Positions 1 through 7,249 of a stretch of DNA of 64,000 bases are shown piece by piece. The position numbers and the translations under genes were made by a program. The stretch comes from Legionella wadsworthii DSM 21896 = ATCC 33877. GTDB lineage: Bacteria > Pseudomonadota > Gammaproteobacteria > Legionellales > Legionellaceae. The stretch lies in assembly GCF_000701265.1 (NCBI RefSeq), contig NZ_KL370760.1, forward strand, positions 469,088 through 533,087. The letters run 5' to 3'. Below the pieces are notes generated by a model. It worked only from the letters and a program-made list of their open reading frames with translations. It searched no databases and was not told the DNA's origin. Positions within the stretch are counted from its first letter, which is position 1. Every line of letters begins with the position of its first letter.

Positions 1-105
1 TGCTCTTTGTTTTGTTGCTCTTTGTTTTGCTGCTCTTTGTTTTGTTGTTCTTTGTTTTGCTTATCTTTGCTTTGCTTATCTTTGTTTTGCTGATTTTGAT
101 TCTGT
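1..105. repeat. 15-bp in-frame tandem repeat coding for QNKEQ
   Basis: Seven consecutive 15-bp units of the type tgctctttgttttgt, with increasing divergence from base 1 to about base 105. On the minus strand they encode QNKEQ or QNKDK. The array continues past the window edge, so its full copy number is unknown. Being a multiple of three, unit gain or loss keeps the frame. Confidence 0.85.
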
Positions 106-515
106 TCTTTTTCTTTCTCTTTATTTAAAAGATCTTGTATTAACTTCCGATTAAAAGCAGCATCTTGGTTTCCAGAATTAATTGCCAAGGCTTTATCATA
201 TGCTTTGATTGCTTCTTCATATTGTCCCATATGGGCTAGGGCATTGCCTTGGTTATAATATCCCTGTTCGTTTTTTAAATCGTGATACAATTCGGCAGCC
301 CTTTGATAATCGCCTGCTCGATAAGCTGCTGCAGCTGCCCAATCATTACGAGTAAATTTTTCCTTTGCTTGTTTAAATTGGTTCTTAGCCATATAGTCAC
401 GTCCTTGTTGATCCGGAGTGGACCATAAATCGTTCCAATCCACCGCATGACTTGATGCTGAAAATAGCCACAGCAAAAGAAATATTTTTGGCATTCTATT
501 GAAAAATTGCTTCAT
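1..515 (-). CDS. TPR protein with QNKEQ repeats, BatC-like (3' end beyond window)
   Basis: The reading frame starts at the ATG at 515 and runs off the window at base 1, so the C-terminus is missing. The start overlaps the stop of the upstream VWA gene as ATGA (512-515), which implies translational coupling. The N-terminus is a signal peptide or anchor (MKQFFNRMPKIFLLLWLF), followed by a TPR-like section with YYNQGNALAHMGQYEEAIKAY around residues 90-110. It then enters a Gln/Lys/Asn/Glu-rich tract made of five-residue QNKEQ-like repeats. Order and content match the TPR member of MoxR/Bat operons, where VWA and TPR proteins act together at the inner membrane or periplasm. The exact function in Legionella is inferred. 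Confidence in the reading frame is high, in the role moderate. Confidence 0.85.
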   Translation of the reverse strand, partial: MKQFFNRMPKIFLLLWLFSASSHAVDWNDLWSTPDQQGRDYMAKNQFKQAKEKFTRNDWAAAAAYRAGDYQRAAELYHDLKNEQGYYNQGNALAHMGQYEEAIKAYDKALAINSGNQDAAFNRKLIQDLLNKEKEKEQNQNQQNKDKQSKDKQNKEQQNKEQQNKEQQNKE

Positions 516-1441
516 ACCAAGGCCCTCTGCATCCAACCACGACGAAATACAGGCAATAGAAACAATAAAGTAGGAATTAAAAACCATCTTCCTTCGTCTC
601 GCCAAAGTGAAATATCTTCCTCTTTATTCAATAAGAAATCATTATTATTGCTGGAATTAAGCCATTGCTCCAAATCACTGGAGTCGGAGGTATATTTAAC
701 GAGTTGTCCGCCCCCCGCATCTGCGAATCGATGAAACAGGGGGTTAAGATCCTTATCTGCTTTTATCGGCATAATGGATGAGTAAATGCCTGATGCAGCC
801 AGTTTCTTGGCCGTGGCGATTGATTCAGTGGAAGGACTATCTGCCGTTAACACTAAAATCTGCCCTTGTTGATAACCCGCCTGTTTGAATAATTTTCTTG
901 CCTCTTTTAAGGCACTTTCAAGATTTTGTCCGCTTACAGGCATAATATCTGGAGTCAGAGATGAGAGTAGGGATGAAATCGTATGCCCATCATCGGTGAG
1001 AGGGGAGACAACAAAGGGTTCGCTGGTAAAAACAATGAGTCCAAATTGGCCGACATCCTTGTGGGCAAATAAATCATGTAACTTGAATTTAGCGCGGCCA
1101 AGCCTATTGGGAGTTAAATCTTTAACCATCATATTGTCCGACATATCTAAAACCAAAACTCGAGGTTCTATGGGTTTATAGGTGGCGACAGGCAATTTAA
1201 GCCACGCAGGTCCTGCAATGCTAAGAATCATGAATAACATACTTAGAAACAGACAAAGCATGGAGCTTGTGCGTTGACCTTGGCTCTTCTTTTGTATGAG
1301 ATGATTCAATAAATGGGGGTCACAAATTTCAGTCCATGCCTGTAATTTGGGGTTTTGTCGCCACAAAATGAGAATGAATCCCAGTAACGGTAAAATCAGT
1401 AGCAGCCACCATGGTCTTAAAAAATGAAAATCAGAAATCAT
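512..1441 (-). CDS. VWA-domain membrane protein, BatB-like
   Basis: A 309-residue protein with two N-terminal membrane segments (about residues 10-28 and 60-78), a von Willebrand factor A domain, and a C-terminal membrane segment near residues 286-302. The arrangement is that of BatB/BatA proteins of MoxR operons, which are inner-membrane proteins with a periplasmic or cytoplasmic VWA domain. The metal-site motif is degenerate: residues 99-103 read DMSDN where DxSxS is expected, and the usual threonine-aspartate region reads LTADS. Metal binding may therefore be weak or absent. It overlaps the preceding BatA-like gene by 4 bp (ATGA at 1438-1441) and the next TPR gene by 4 bp, so all three are probably co-translated. 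Confidence 0.85.
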   Translation of the reverse strand: MISDFHFLRPWWLLLILPLLGFILILWRQNPKLQAWTEICDPHLLNHLIQKKSQGQRTSSMLCLFLSMLFMILSIAGPAWLKLPVATYKPIEPRVLVLDMSDNMMVKDLTPNRLGRAKFKLHDLFAHKDVGQFGLIVFTSEPFVVSPLTDDGHTISSLLSSLTPDIMPVSGQNLESALKEARKLFKQAGYQQGQILVLTADSPSTESIATAKKLAASGIYSSIMPIKADKDLNPLFHRFADAGGGQLVKYTSDSSDLEQWLNSSNNNDFLLNKEEDISLWRDEGRWFLIPTLLFLLPVFRRGWMQRALV

Positions 1442-2460
1442 GATTTCAAAGCCTCCCGATTAGGAACTGAGGAGTATACATTCAATTTTGATTTTTTAAT
1501 TAACCATGAAAAGCAAACCGTTAATGCAAATCCAACAAACCAGGGATAATATTCCTTTTGAGGACGAACGGTCGCTTTCTCCTGATTGATAGTTTCCAGT
1601 TGATTAATTTTTTCATAAATTGAATGTAAGGTTTCAGTATCTGTCGCACGGAAATATTGGCCTGCGGTCATATCTGCCATTTTTCTTAATGTTTCTTCAT
1701 CCAAATCTGCTGAAGCATTTTGCATGGCAAAACCATCGAAAAATGGCCTTGATTCGGCATCCGATCCTAATCCTATGGTATAGATCTTAATTTTTTCATC
1801 TTTAGCTAGTTCGGCTGCTTTCAAAGGAGCGAGTATGCCGGAATTATTTGCACCGTCTGTCAATAAGATAAGAATTCTTCCCTTTTGAGGGACGTGTTCC
1901 AATCTTTTTACAGCCAAACCAACCGCATCTCCAATGGAGGTTGTTTTACCTGCAAGTCCAGCAGTAGCATCTTCAAGCCGAAGGAGAATATTATGCCGAT
2001 CATAGGTTAATGGCGTTTGCAAGTAAGCACGAGTCCCAAAAAGAATTAAACCAATTTTGTCACCGGAACGATCACGTACAAACTGCTCTGCAGCATTTTT
2101 TACTACACTTAAACGACTTACGGGTCGCCCATGCAGGAGCATGTCTGGGATTTCCATGCTGCCTGACAAATCCAATGCCATCATAATATTAAAACCTTCA
2201 CGCTCAACAGGTTTCGGGGCCCCAATCCAGCGGGGTCCAGCGAGAGCAAAAACGATTAATAGCCAAATCAGTGTTGGGATCAATAATGAATATTGGGCTG
2301 AAACGGAACGTTTTTCCTGGTCTGCTATGTCCATCATGGCAGCAAAGAAAGGTACTTTTAATGCAGCCGGCAATTGTATTTTTGCGCGAGGCATGAGATA
2401 CCAGAAAAGAACAGGTAAAGGGCTAAGGAGTAAAACCCAAGGATTAGCTAATTCGAACAT
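1438..2460 (-). CDS. VWA-domain membrane protein, BatA-like
   Basis: A 340-residue protein with membrane segments near residues 5-23 and 57-75, a VWA domain, and a final membrane segment near residues 310-325. The MIDAS metal site is intact: DLSGS at residues 97-101 and LLTDGANNSG further on, unlike the BatB-like neighbour. BatA-type proteins are thought to bind partners in a metal-dependent way and to be acted on by the MoxR AAA ATPase. The gene overlaps the DUF4381 gene upstream by 13 bp and the BatB-like gene downstream by 4 bp, so it sits in the middle of a tightly coupled operon. Confidence 0.88.
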   Translation of the reverse strand: MFELANPWVLLLSPLPVLFWYLMPRAKIQLPAALKVPFFAAMMDIADQEKRSVSAQYSLLIPTLIWLLIVFALAGPRWIGAPKPVEREGFNIMMALDLSGSMEIPDMLLHGRPVSRLSVVKNAAEQFVRDRSGDKIGLILFGTRAYLQTPLTYDRHNILLRLEDATAGLAGKTTSIGDAVGLAVKRLEHVPQKGRILILLTDGANNSGILAPLKAAELAKDEKIKIYTIGLGSDAESRPFFDGFAMQNASADLDEETLRKMADMTAGQYFRATDTETLHSIYEKINQLETINQEKATVRPQKEYYPWFVGFALTVCFSWLIKKSKLNVYSSVPNREALKS

Positions 2461-2939
2461 GGGGTTCTCCTTTGTTTAATCCAAAGTTTTGCTCTACTAA
2501 AAAGAGGGCTTAAATCCAGATCCAATTGGGCATTGGTTTTGAAAGGTGCATTGAGTAATAAATCTCTAACTCGATTAAAATCGATTTCTTTCCCAGTTTC
2601 ATCTAAAAATTTAAGCCACTCCTCCCCATGTAAACTTGCAACACGTTCCCTGGGAAAATAAACAAGAGCCACCCGGCGTAATAATTCGGAAATACGTGCG
2701 CTAGTTTGGGTTCCATTCCGCTCTTGCTCATATTGTTTTATATAGTTATTTAACAAACGTAAAGCTTGTTTTTTTGGAAGAGCATGCCGATGCTTTTTAT
2801 ACAACCAATGGGCTATGATAATTGCTGAAAGTAAACCCAAAGCTATCAAAATGTACCACCCAATAGCCAATGGCCACCAGCCAATGGGTTCCGGTAGATG
2901 AATGTCTCTTAATTGTGCTAAAGGATCAGGGCTAGCCAC
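2448..2939 (-). CDS. DUF4381-family membrane protein
   Basis: A 163-residue protein with a short N-terminal segment (DPLAQLRDIHLPEPIGWWPL), one membrane helix at about residues 22-45, and a charged cytoplasmic tail. The DPLxxLRDIHLP start followed by a single helix is typical of DUF4381 proteins, which occur between DUF58 and VWA genes in MoxR operons. No catalytic motif is visible and the molecular role is unknown. It overlaps the DUF58 gene by 8 bp and the BatA-like gene by 13 bp. Confidence 0.8.
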   Translation of the reverse strand: MASPDPLAQLRDIHLPEPIGWWPLAIGWYILIALGLLSAIIIAHWLYKKHRHALPKKQALRLLNNYIKQYEQERNGTQTSARISELLRRVALVYFPRERVASLHGEEWLKFLDETGKEIDFNRVRDLLLNAPFKTNAQLDLDLSPLFSRAKLWIKQRRTPCSN

Positions 2940-3843
2940 GAGACCTCCGGGGAAATGTTTGACGCACTAAAGGTGTTAAATCCATATCGGACGTCACTTG
3001 AATATATTGGATATGCAAACGCCGTAATTGATCTTGTAGATCAGCAATACGTTTTTGGCAATAGTGTTCATAAGCTTTGTTTACGGTACGCAAACCGGTA
3101 TCGAGTATAATTTCTTGCTGTCCATTCGTCATCGCATATTGTTGCGGTTTTGGCGGAGCAAGTTCGACTCGATCACAAATATGATAAGCTAAAATGTCAT
3201 TATGGTAGCGTAATCTTTTTAAATGCTTTTCGCATTCACCATCCATTGAATAGAAATCACTGATTAAAACCAGAATGCTTCCAGGCTTCACTACGCGACG
3301 TAAGCGCACTAACGCATCGCTGAACAATCTAGGTTGCGCTTCACGTTGCTTTTCAGTTTGCGCTGTGTATTGGCTTAAAGAAGACAGGAGGGGCAGGACG
3401 CCTATATCTCGACCGCGGGGAATAAATTCACTGTGCTCTGTGGCAGAAAAGAAAACTCCGCCTACTCTGTCTCCCTCCTTAACGACAGTCCAAGCAAGAA
3501 GTGCTGCTAATCGTGCAGCAATTACAGATTTAAACGCAATGCGAGTTCCAAAAATCATTGATGGGTTAAAATCAGTAAGGAGCACTACAGGTCGTTCCCG
3601 TTCTTCTTGATAAATTTTTACATGAGGTTTACCGGTACGTGCAGTAATCCGCCATTCCATATGGCGAATTTCATCACCTGGCTGATAATTTCTTACCTCG
3701 GCAAAATCCATCCCTCGACCACGTAATTTAGATAAATGATTTCCTGATCGTATTGCTCTGCCTTCAGGTCGATAATGAACGGATTGTACATAACGTCTTA
3801 AATCAATGAGTTCATTTAATTCTGCAATAACGCCATTAGTCAT
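2932..3843 (-). CDS. DUF58 domain protein of the MoxR operon
   Basis: A 303-residue soluble protein. The signature stretch at residues 41-65 (RGRGMDFAEVRNYQPGDEIR, then HMEWR) is the hallmark of DUF58. A VWA-like fold follows, with VVLLTDFNPSM and LVLISDF strands. DUF58 proteins nearly always neighbour MoxR ATPases and are regarded as partners in a chaperone-like or metal-insertion system; the substrate is unknown. It begins 114 bp after the moxR stop and overlaps the DUF4381 gene, which supports one transcript from moxR to the TPR gene. Confidence 0.88.
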   Translation of the reverse strand: MTNGVIAELNELIDLRRYVQSVHYRPEGRAIRSGNHLSKLRGRGMDFAEVRNYQPGDEIRHMEWRITARTGKPHVKIYQEERERPVVLLTDFNPSMIFGTRIAFKSVIAARLAALLAWTVVKEGDRVGGVFFSATEHSEFIPRGRDIGVLPLLSSLSQYTAQTEKQREAQPRLFSDALVRLRRVVKPGSILVLISDFYSMDGECEKHLKRLRYHNDILAYHICDRVELAPPKPQQYAMTNGQQEIILDTGLRTVNKAYEHYCQKRIADLQDQLRRLHIQYIQVTSDMDLTPLVRQTFPRRSRG

Positions 3844-3957
3844 AAAAACCTCTTACACCCTCATCTTATTCAAAACTGATTAGGTATCGTTTGTGTGCAG
3901 ATAAAGCCATAATCTAGAAAGAATAACTATTCATCCTGCGTTACTCGCTCCGCTAGG

Positions 3958-4959
3958 CTATGGAACAGCAACCAAGCGCAATAAAGTGTCTATAAAATCA
4001 TCACTATTTATGCCTTCTGCCTCTGCTTCAAAGCTTAGTAGAATTCGGTGACGTAATACATCATGAGCAATCACATGAATATCATCTGGTGTGACATAAT
4101 CTCTTCCCCGAAGCCAGGCATGGGCTTTGGAACAACGATCTAGGGCAATTGTTGCCCGGGGGCTGGCACCAAAACGCAACCAACGGCTTAATTCCTCACT
4201 GTACATGCCTGGATTTCGTGTTGCTACCACTAATTGAACCAAGTATTTTTCCAATGCCTCACTTGTATGCACATTCAGCACTTGCTTTCTGGCTTCAAAT
4301 AATGTCTTTTGGGATAATTTTGGTGATGAATGAGTTTGACTAGCCATAGCTGCGCCTAAAGCTTCTTTACGAGATAACGCCAGAATATCATGTTCTACCT
4401 GTGCATCCGGATAACTAATCTTTACATACATTAAAAAACGGTCTAATTGTGCTTCAGGTAAGGGGTAAGTGCCTTCCTGCTCAATTGGGTTTTGGGTTGC
4501 CATGACTAGAAATAATTCAGGTAAAGGATAAGTTTTCCCTCCGATTGTGACCTGTCTCTCTGCCATGGCTTCTAATAACGCAGACTGTACTTTTGCTGGA
4601 GCACGGTTGATTTCATCTGCTAAAAGTAAGTGATGGAATATTGGACCAGGTTGAAACACAAAGGTTCCATTTTGTGGGTGATATACATCCGTACCTGTTA
4701 AATCTCCGGGTAATAAATCGGGAGTGAACTGAATACGGTGAAAACTACCCTCAACCCCATCCGATAACTCTTTAACAGCTCTCGTTTTTGCTAACCCTGG
4801 TGCTCCTTCAACAAGTAAATGACCATCAGCAAGTAGGGCAATGAGCAAACGGGAAATTAATCCACTTTGACCTAAAATTTGGGAATTTAAGCGATGACTT
4901 AACTGTAGGATTTGTTGTTGCACTGGGTTTACAGTTTTATTGTCTTCTATCTGCTCCAT
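3958..4959 (-). CDS. MoxR-family AAA+ ATPase
   Basis: A 333-residue AAA+ ATPase. Walker A is GAPGLAKT at residues 52-59, Walker B LLLADE at about 111-116, and sensor 1 lies in VMATQNPIEQEGTYPLPEAQ. The length and the ADEINRAPAKVQSALLEAM stretch are typical of MoxR. MoxR proteins act as ATP-driven chaperones for VWA partners, and the following genes here are exactly those partners. It is the first gene of the operon and is transcribed divergently from the coiled-coil gene at 5180, with a 220-bp shared regulatory gap. In Francisella an equivalent operon gives stress tolerance; that role here is inference. Confidence 0.93.
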   Translation of the reverse strand: MEQIEDNKTVNPVQQQILQLSHRLNSQILGQSGLISRLLIALLADGHLLVEGAPGLAKTRAVKELSDGVEGSFHRIQFTPDLLPGDLTGTDVYHPQNGTFVFQPGPIFHHLLLADEINRAPAKVQSALLEAMAERQVTIGGKTYPLPELFLVMATQNPIEQEGTYPLPEAQLDRFLMYVKISYPDAQVEHDILALSRKEALGAAMASQTHSSPKLSQKTLFEARKQVLNVHTSEALEKYLVQLVVATRNPGMYSEELSRWLRFGASPRATIALDRCSKAHAWLRGRDYVTPDDIHVIAHDVLRHRILLSFEAEAEGINSDDFIDTLLRLVAVP

Positions 4960-5096
4960 AGTTTCTACCTTTATCTAGATAACATTAAACTGAGTTTAAT
5001 AAGAAACTTATCCTAACGTGAATTGCACTCGCTGCCAAGTATTTGCAATGATTATTTGCTTAATAATTGACCATCAAGGCGTTGTTCTTAAATTCG

Positions 5097-5124
5097 TTAG
5101 TGTTTCATTTTAAAAATCTATAAT
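5097..5124 (+). promoter_or_regulatory. Candidate promoter of the coiled-coil gene
   Basis: A perfect TATAAT lies at 5119-5124, with a weak -35-like TTAGTG at 5097-5102 (16-bp spacing). It sits 55 bp before the coiled-coil gene and inside the gap shared with the divergent moxR. The -35 match is poor, so the call rests mostly on the -10 box. Confidence 0.35.
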
Positions 5125-5179
5125 ATATAACCCTTTTTTTGTTGAAAAGTAGTAGTTGTGGATTTAGGAGATTTAGGAA

Positions 5180-5656
5180 ATGAGAACACAATTAGAAATA
5201 GAATTGCAGTCAAAAATTGATCGATCCCAAGAATTGATAGAAATATTACAGAATACCATTGCAGAACTTTTATCGCTGCAGACAGAGGGTGAAAAGCAGC
5301 ATAAAGAACTCCAAGACAAAATAGATACGCTAATTAAAAAACAGGCTGCTTTAGAGGCGCGTGTCATTCAAGCAGAAACAAAGTACAAACACTTACAAGA
5401 AGATTGGGAAAAGAAAAATGATGTTTACAAACAGCAATTAGAACAACAAGAACGTCTTTTAGATCAATTAGATGAAATTGATTCATTTAAAACACAAACA
5501 ACCAAAGGATTATCTGTGAGTCAATCGCTCAAAAGAAATGGAATTTATGCTAATTTAAACAAGGTTTATGAAATGTTTGAAGAAAATCAGGATCCATTAA
5601 TTCAGGACTGCCATACTCGGATGACTGAACCAACCACTGGAACTAAACGTCCATAA
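5180..5656 (+). CDS. Coiled-coil protein of unknown function
   Basis: A 158-residue hydrophilic protein without signal peptide or membrane segment. Residues 1 to about 115 form a nearly unbroken heptad-rich coiled coil (many Gln, Glu, Lys and Leu), followed by a short less regular tail ending TEPTTGTKRP. Start choice is supported by a good ribosome binding site (TTAGGAGATTTAGGAA) directly upstream of the ATG. It stands alone, divergent from the moxR operon and convergent with the next gene. I do not recognise a family; it could be a structural protein, a cytoskeletal or division accessory, or a small effector. Confidence 0.75.
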   Translation: MRTQLEIELQSKIDRSQELIEILQNTIAELLSLQTEGEKQHKELQDKIDTLIKKQAALEARVIQAETKYKHLQEDWEKKNDVYKQQLEQQERLLDQLDEIDSFKTQTTKGLSVSQSLKRNGIYANLNKVYEMFEENQDPLIQDCHTRMTEPTTGTKRP

Positions 5657-5662
5657 AAAACT

Positions 5663-5719
5663 GAAATTCCCCAAAATAATGCGGATTATGATAACAGCTT
5701 ATCTCAATTTTGGGGTTTC
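5663..5719. terminator. Hairpin between convergent genes
   Basis: Inverted repeat CCCCAAAAT (5669-5677) and ATTTTGGGG (5707-5715), extended by GAAA/TTTC on the outside, with a loop of about 29 bases. It lies 7 bp after one stop and 38 bp before the other, where a bidirectional terminator is expected. The long loop lowers confidence. Confidence 0.45.
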
Positions 5720-5756
5720 AAATCAAATATCCGTGGGGTTTAAAAGAGAATCCTTG

Positions 5757-6257
5757 TTATTGTAGATAATCAGGATGAAGTTCAAGTGGCATCATGGTTT
5801 GCAGTTTTTGATAAAGTGTGAGGATCTCTTCACAAAAAACATGAATCTGCTGCGGGTTCTCCCACAGATCATAATCAGCTCCCTTAAGGAAAACTTGTTG
5901 TTTTGATAAAGTTTTCAATAAAACGATTTCTTGTTGAGAGAAGCCCAAATGGCTATTTAATTCGACCAGCTCCACAAGGTTCTTATATTCTTTTATTGGA
6001 CGATGATCATGTAAGCTATACGCTTTCAAGGTCAGTTGAAAAGCTTGATACATTAGCGAAGTAACTGGGGTTAAAACATTGAGCGGATCAGTTTGCCTAT
6101 AGGACCAATTGCTGATTTGCTGTAATAAATAATCAGCTGCATAAGCATGCTGTGTAGCGATATGGAGCATTTCCAAAGGAGATAAATAACGTTTGTCCAT
6201 AAAGGAGTTTTCCTGTTGATTCGATTTCAGTTCAAGTATGTTAATATTGGCACTCAT
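5757..6257 (-). CDS. Hypothetical protein, possibly HEPN-like
   Basis: A 166-residue soluble, helical protein. The start at 6257 has AGGGA six bases upstream; an internal ATG at 6200 (MDKRYLSPLEML) also has an AGGA box and would give a 147-residue form. The central stretch LMYQAFQLTLKAYSLHDH, followed by a region with YKNLVELVELN, resembles the helix pair of HEPN-domain proteins (an LxLALKAxL-type helix and an HxLxxL-type helix). The HEPN RNase motif RxxxxH is not seen, so a nuclease role is not supported. It is divergent from the dihydrouridine synthase gene with almost no gap. Family assignment is weak. Confidence 0.65.
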   Translation of the reverse strand: MSANINILELKSNQQENSFMDKRYLSPLEMLHIATQHAYAADYLLQQISNWSYRQTDPLNVLTPVTSLMYQAFQLTLKAYSLHDHRPIKEYKNLVELVELNSHLGFSQQEIVLLKTLSKQQVFLKGADYDLWENPQQIHVFCEEILTLYQKLQTMMPLELHPDYLQ

Positions 6258-6277
6258 TATATCCCTGAATTTGATTG

Positions 6278-7249
6278 ATGCACGCTTTTATTAACAGTTC
6301 TTTTAAAATTGGTTCTTTAACATTACCCAACAGGCTGATACAAGGTCCCCTGGCAGGATATAGTTGTGCCCCTTTTAGAGTCTTATTTAATCATTATCGA
6401 TCCCCTGCTTATTGTGTTACCGAAATGAGTTCTGCTAAAGATATTCTTGAAAAACATTCTTTGAACTCTCGCTATGTATATCGCTCTCCGAAAGAACATC
6501 TCCTTTCCTATCAAATTTCAGGGACAGAATCCAAGATATTGGCGAAAGCGGCACAAAAGCTACAGGTTCATGGTGCAGACATCATCGATATTAATTGTGG
6601 GTGTCCCAAATCCAAAATTAGAAAGAAAGGAGCGGGAAGCGCTTTACTGGAAAAGCCAGAACAATTAGTCCGAATTATTGAAGAAGTACGTGCGGCCATA
6701 GCTATCCCTTTAACCATTAAAATTCGTATTCAAGGGAATGACAACGACCTGTTGTTGGCAAAAAAAATTGAGGAAGCAGGAGCAGATGCCCTGATAATCC
6801 ACGGACGGCGCTGGGTTGATGATTATGATATTGCTTCTGACTTTGAACAAATTGCCCATATTAAAAAAATGACTTCGATTCCTGTCATAGCAAATGGCGA
6901 CATTCATGATTTGGCCAGCTTGCAAAGAGCGATAGAACTCAGCGGTTGTGATGCATTCATGATCTCACGTGCAGGAACAGGTAAACCCTGGCTTTATAAA
7001 GAATTGTTAGAGCAACAAAAGCAATCCATAGATTTTAAAGAACAGGCAATGATTTTTAGGGGACATTTACAACAATTAGCTAAACTGGAGAACGAGATGA
7101 AAGCGGTGTTACAAAGTAAATCTTTAATTCGATATTATTTCGGAAAATTACTGAATGCCTCTTTATTGAATCAATTTTATACGTTCAACTCTTTAGATGA
7201 AATTTATCGGTTCCTAGATGCAATGCCACAATACTTAAAATCAAGCTAA
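6278..7249 (+). CDS. tRNA-dihydrouridine synthase
   Basis: A 323-residue flavoprotein with a TIM-barrel, reducing specific uridines in tRNA to dihydrouridine with FMN and NADPH. Seen: NRLIQGPLAGYSCAPFR near the N-terminus, the catalytic-cysteine motif DINCGCPKSK (Cys109), the IPLTIKIRIQ strand, and the phosphate-binding end ISRAGTGKPWLY. The overall pattern is closer to DusB than DusA or DusC, but subfamily is not certain. A TTG codon directly precedes the chosen ATG at 6278. The stop overlaps the stop of the converging membrane protein gene by 4 bp. Confidence 0.88.
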   Translation: MHAFINSSFKIGSLTLPNRLIQGPLAGYSCAPFRVLFNHYRSPAYCVTEMSSAKDILEKHSLNSRYVYRSPKEHLLSYQISGTESKILAKAAQKLQVHGADIIDINCGCPKSKIRKKGAGSALLEKPEQLVRIIEEVRAAIAIPLTIKIRIQGNDNDLLLAKKIEEAGADALIIHGRRWVDDYDIASDFEQIAHIKKMTSIPVIANGDIHDLASLQRAIELSGCDAFMISRAGTGKPWLYKELLEQQKQSIDFKEQAMIFRGHLQQLAKLENEMKAVLQSKSLIRYYFGKLLNASLLNQFYTFNSLDEIYRFLDAMPQYLKSS

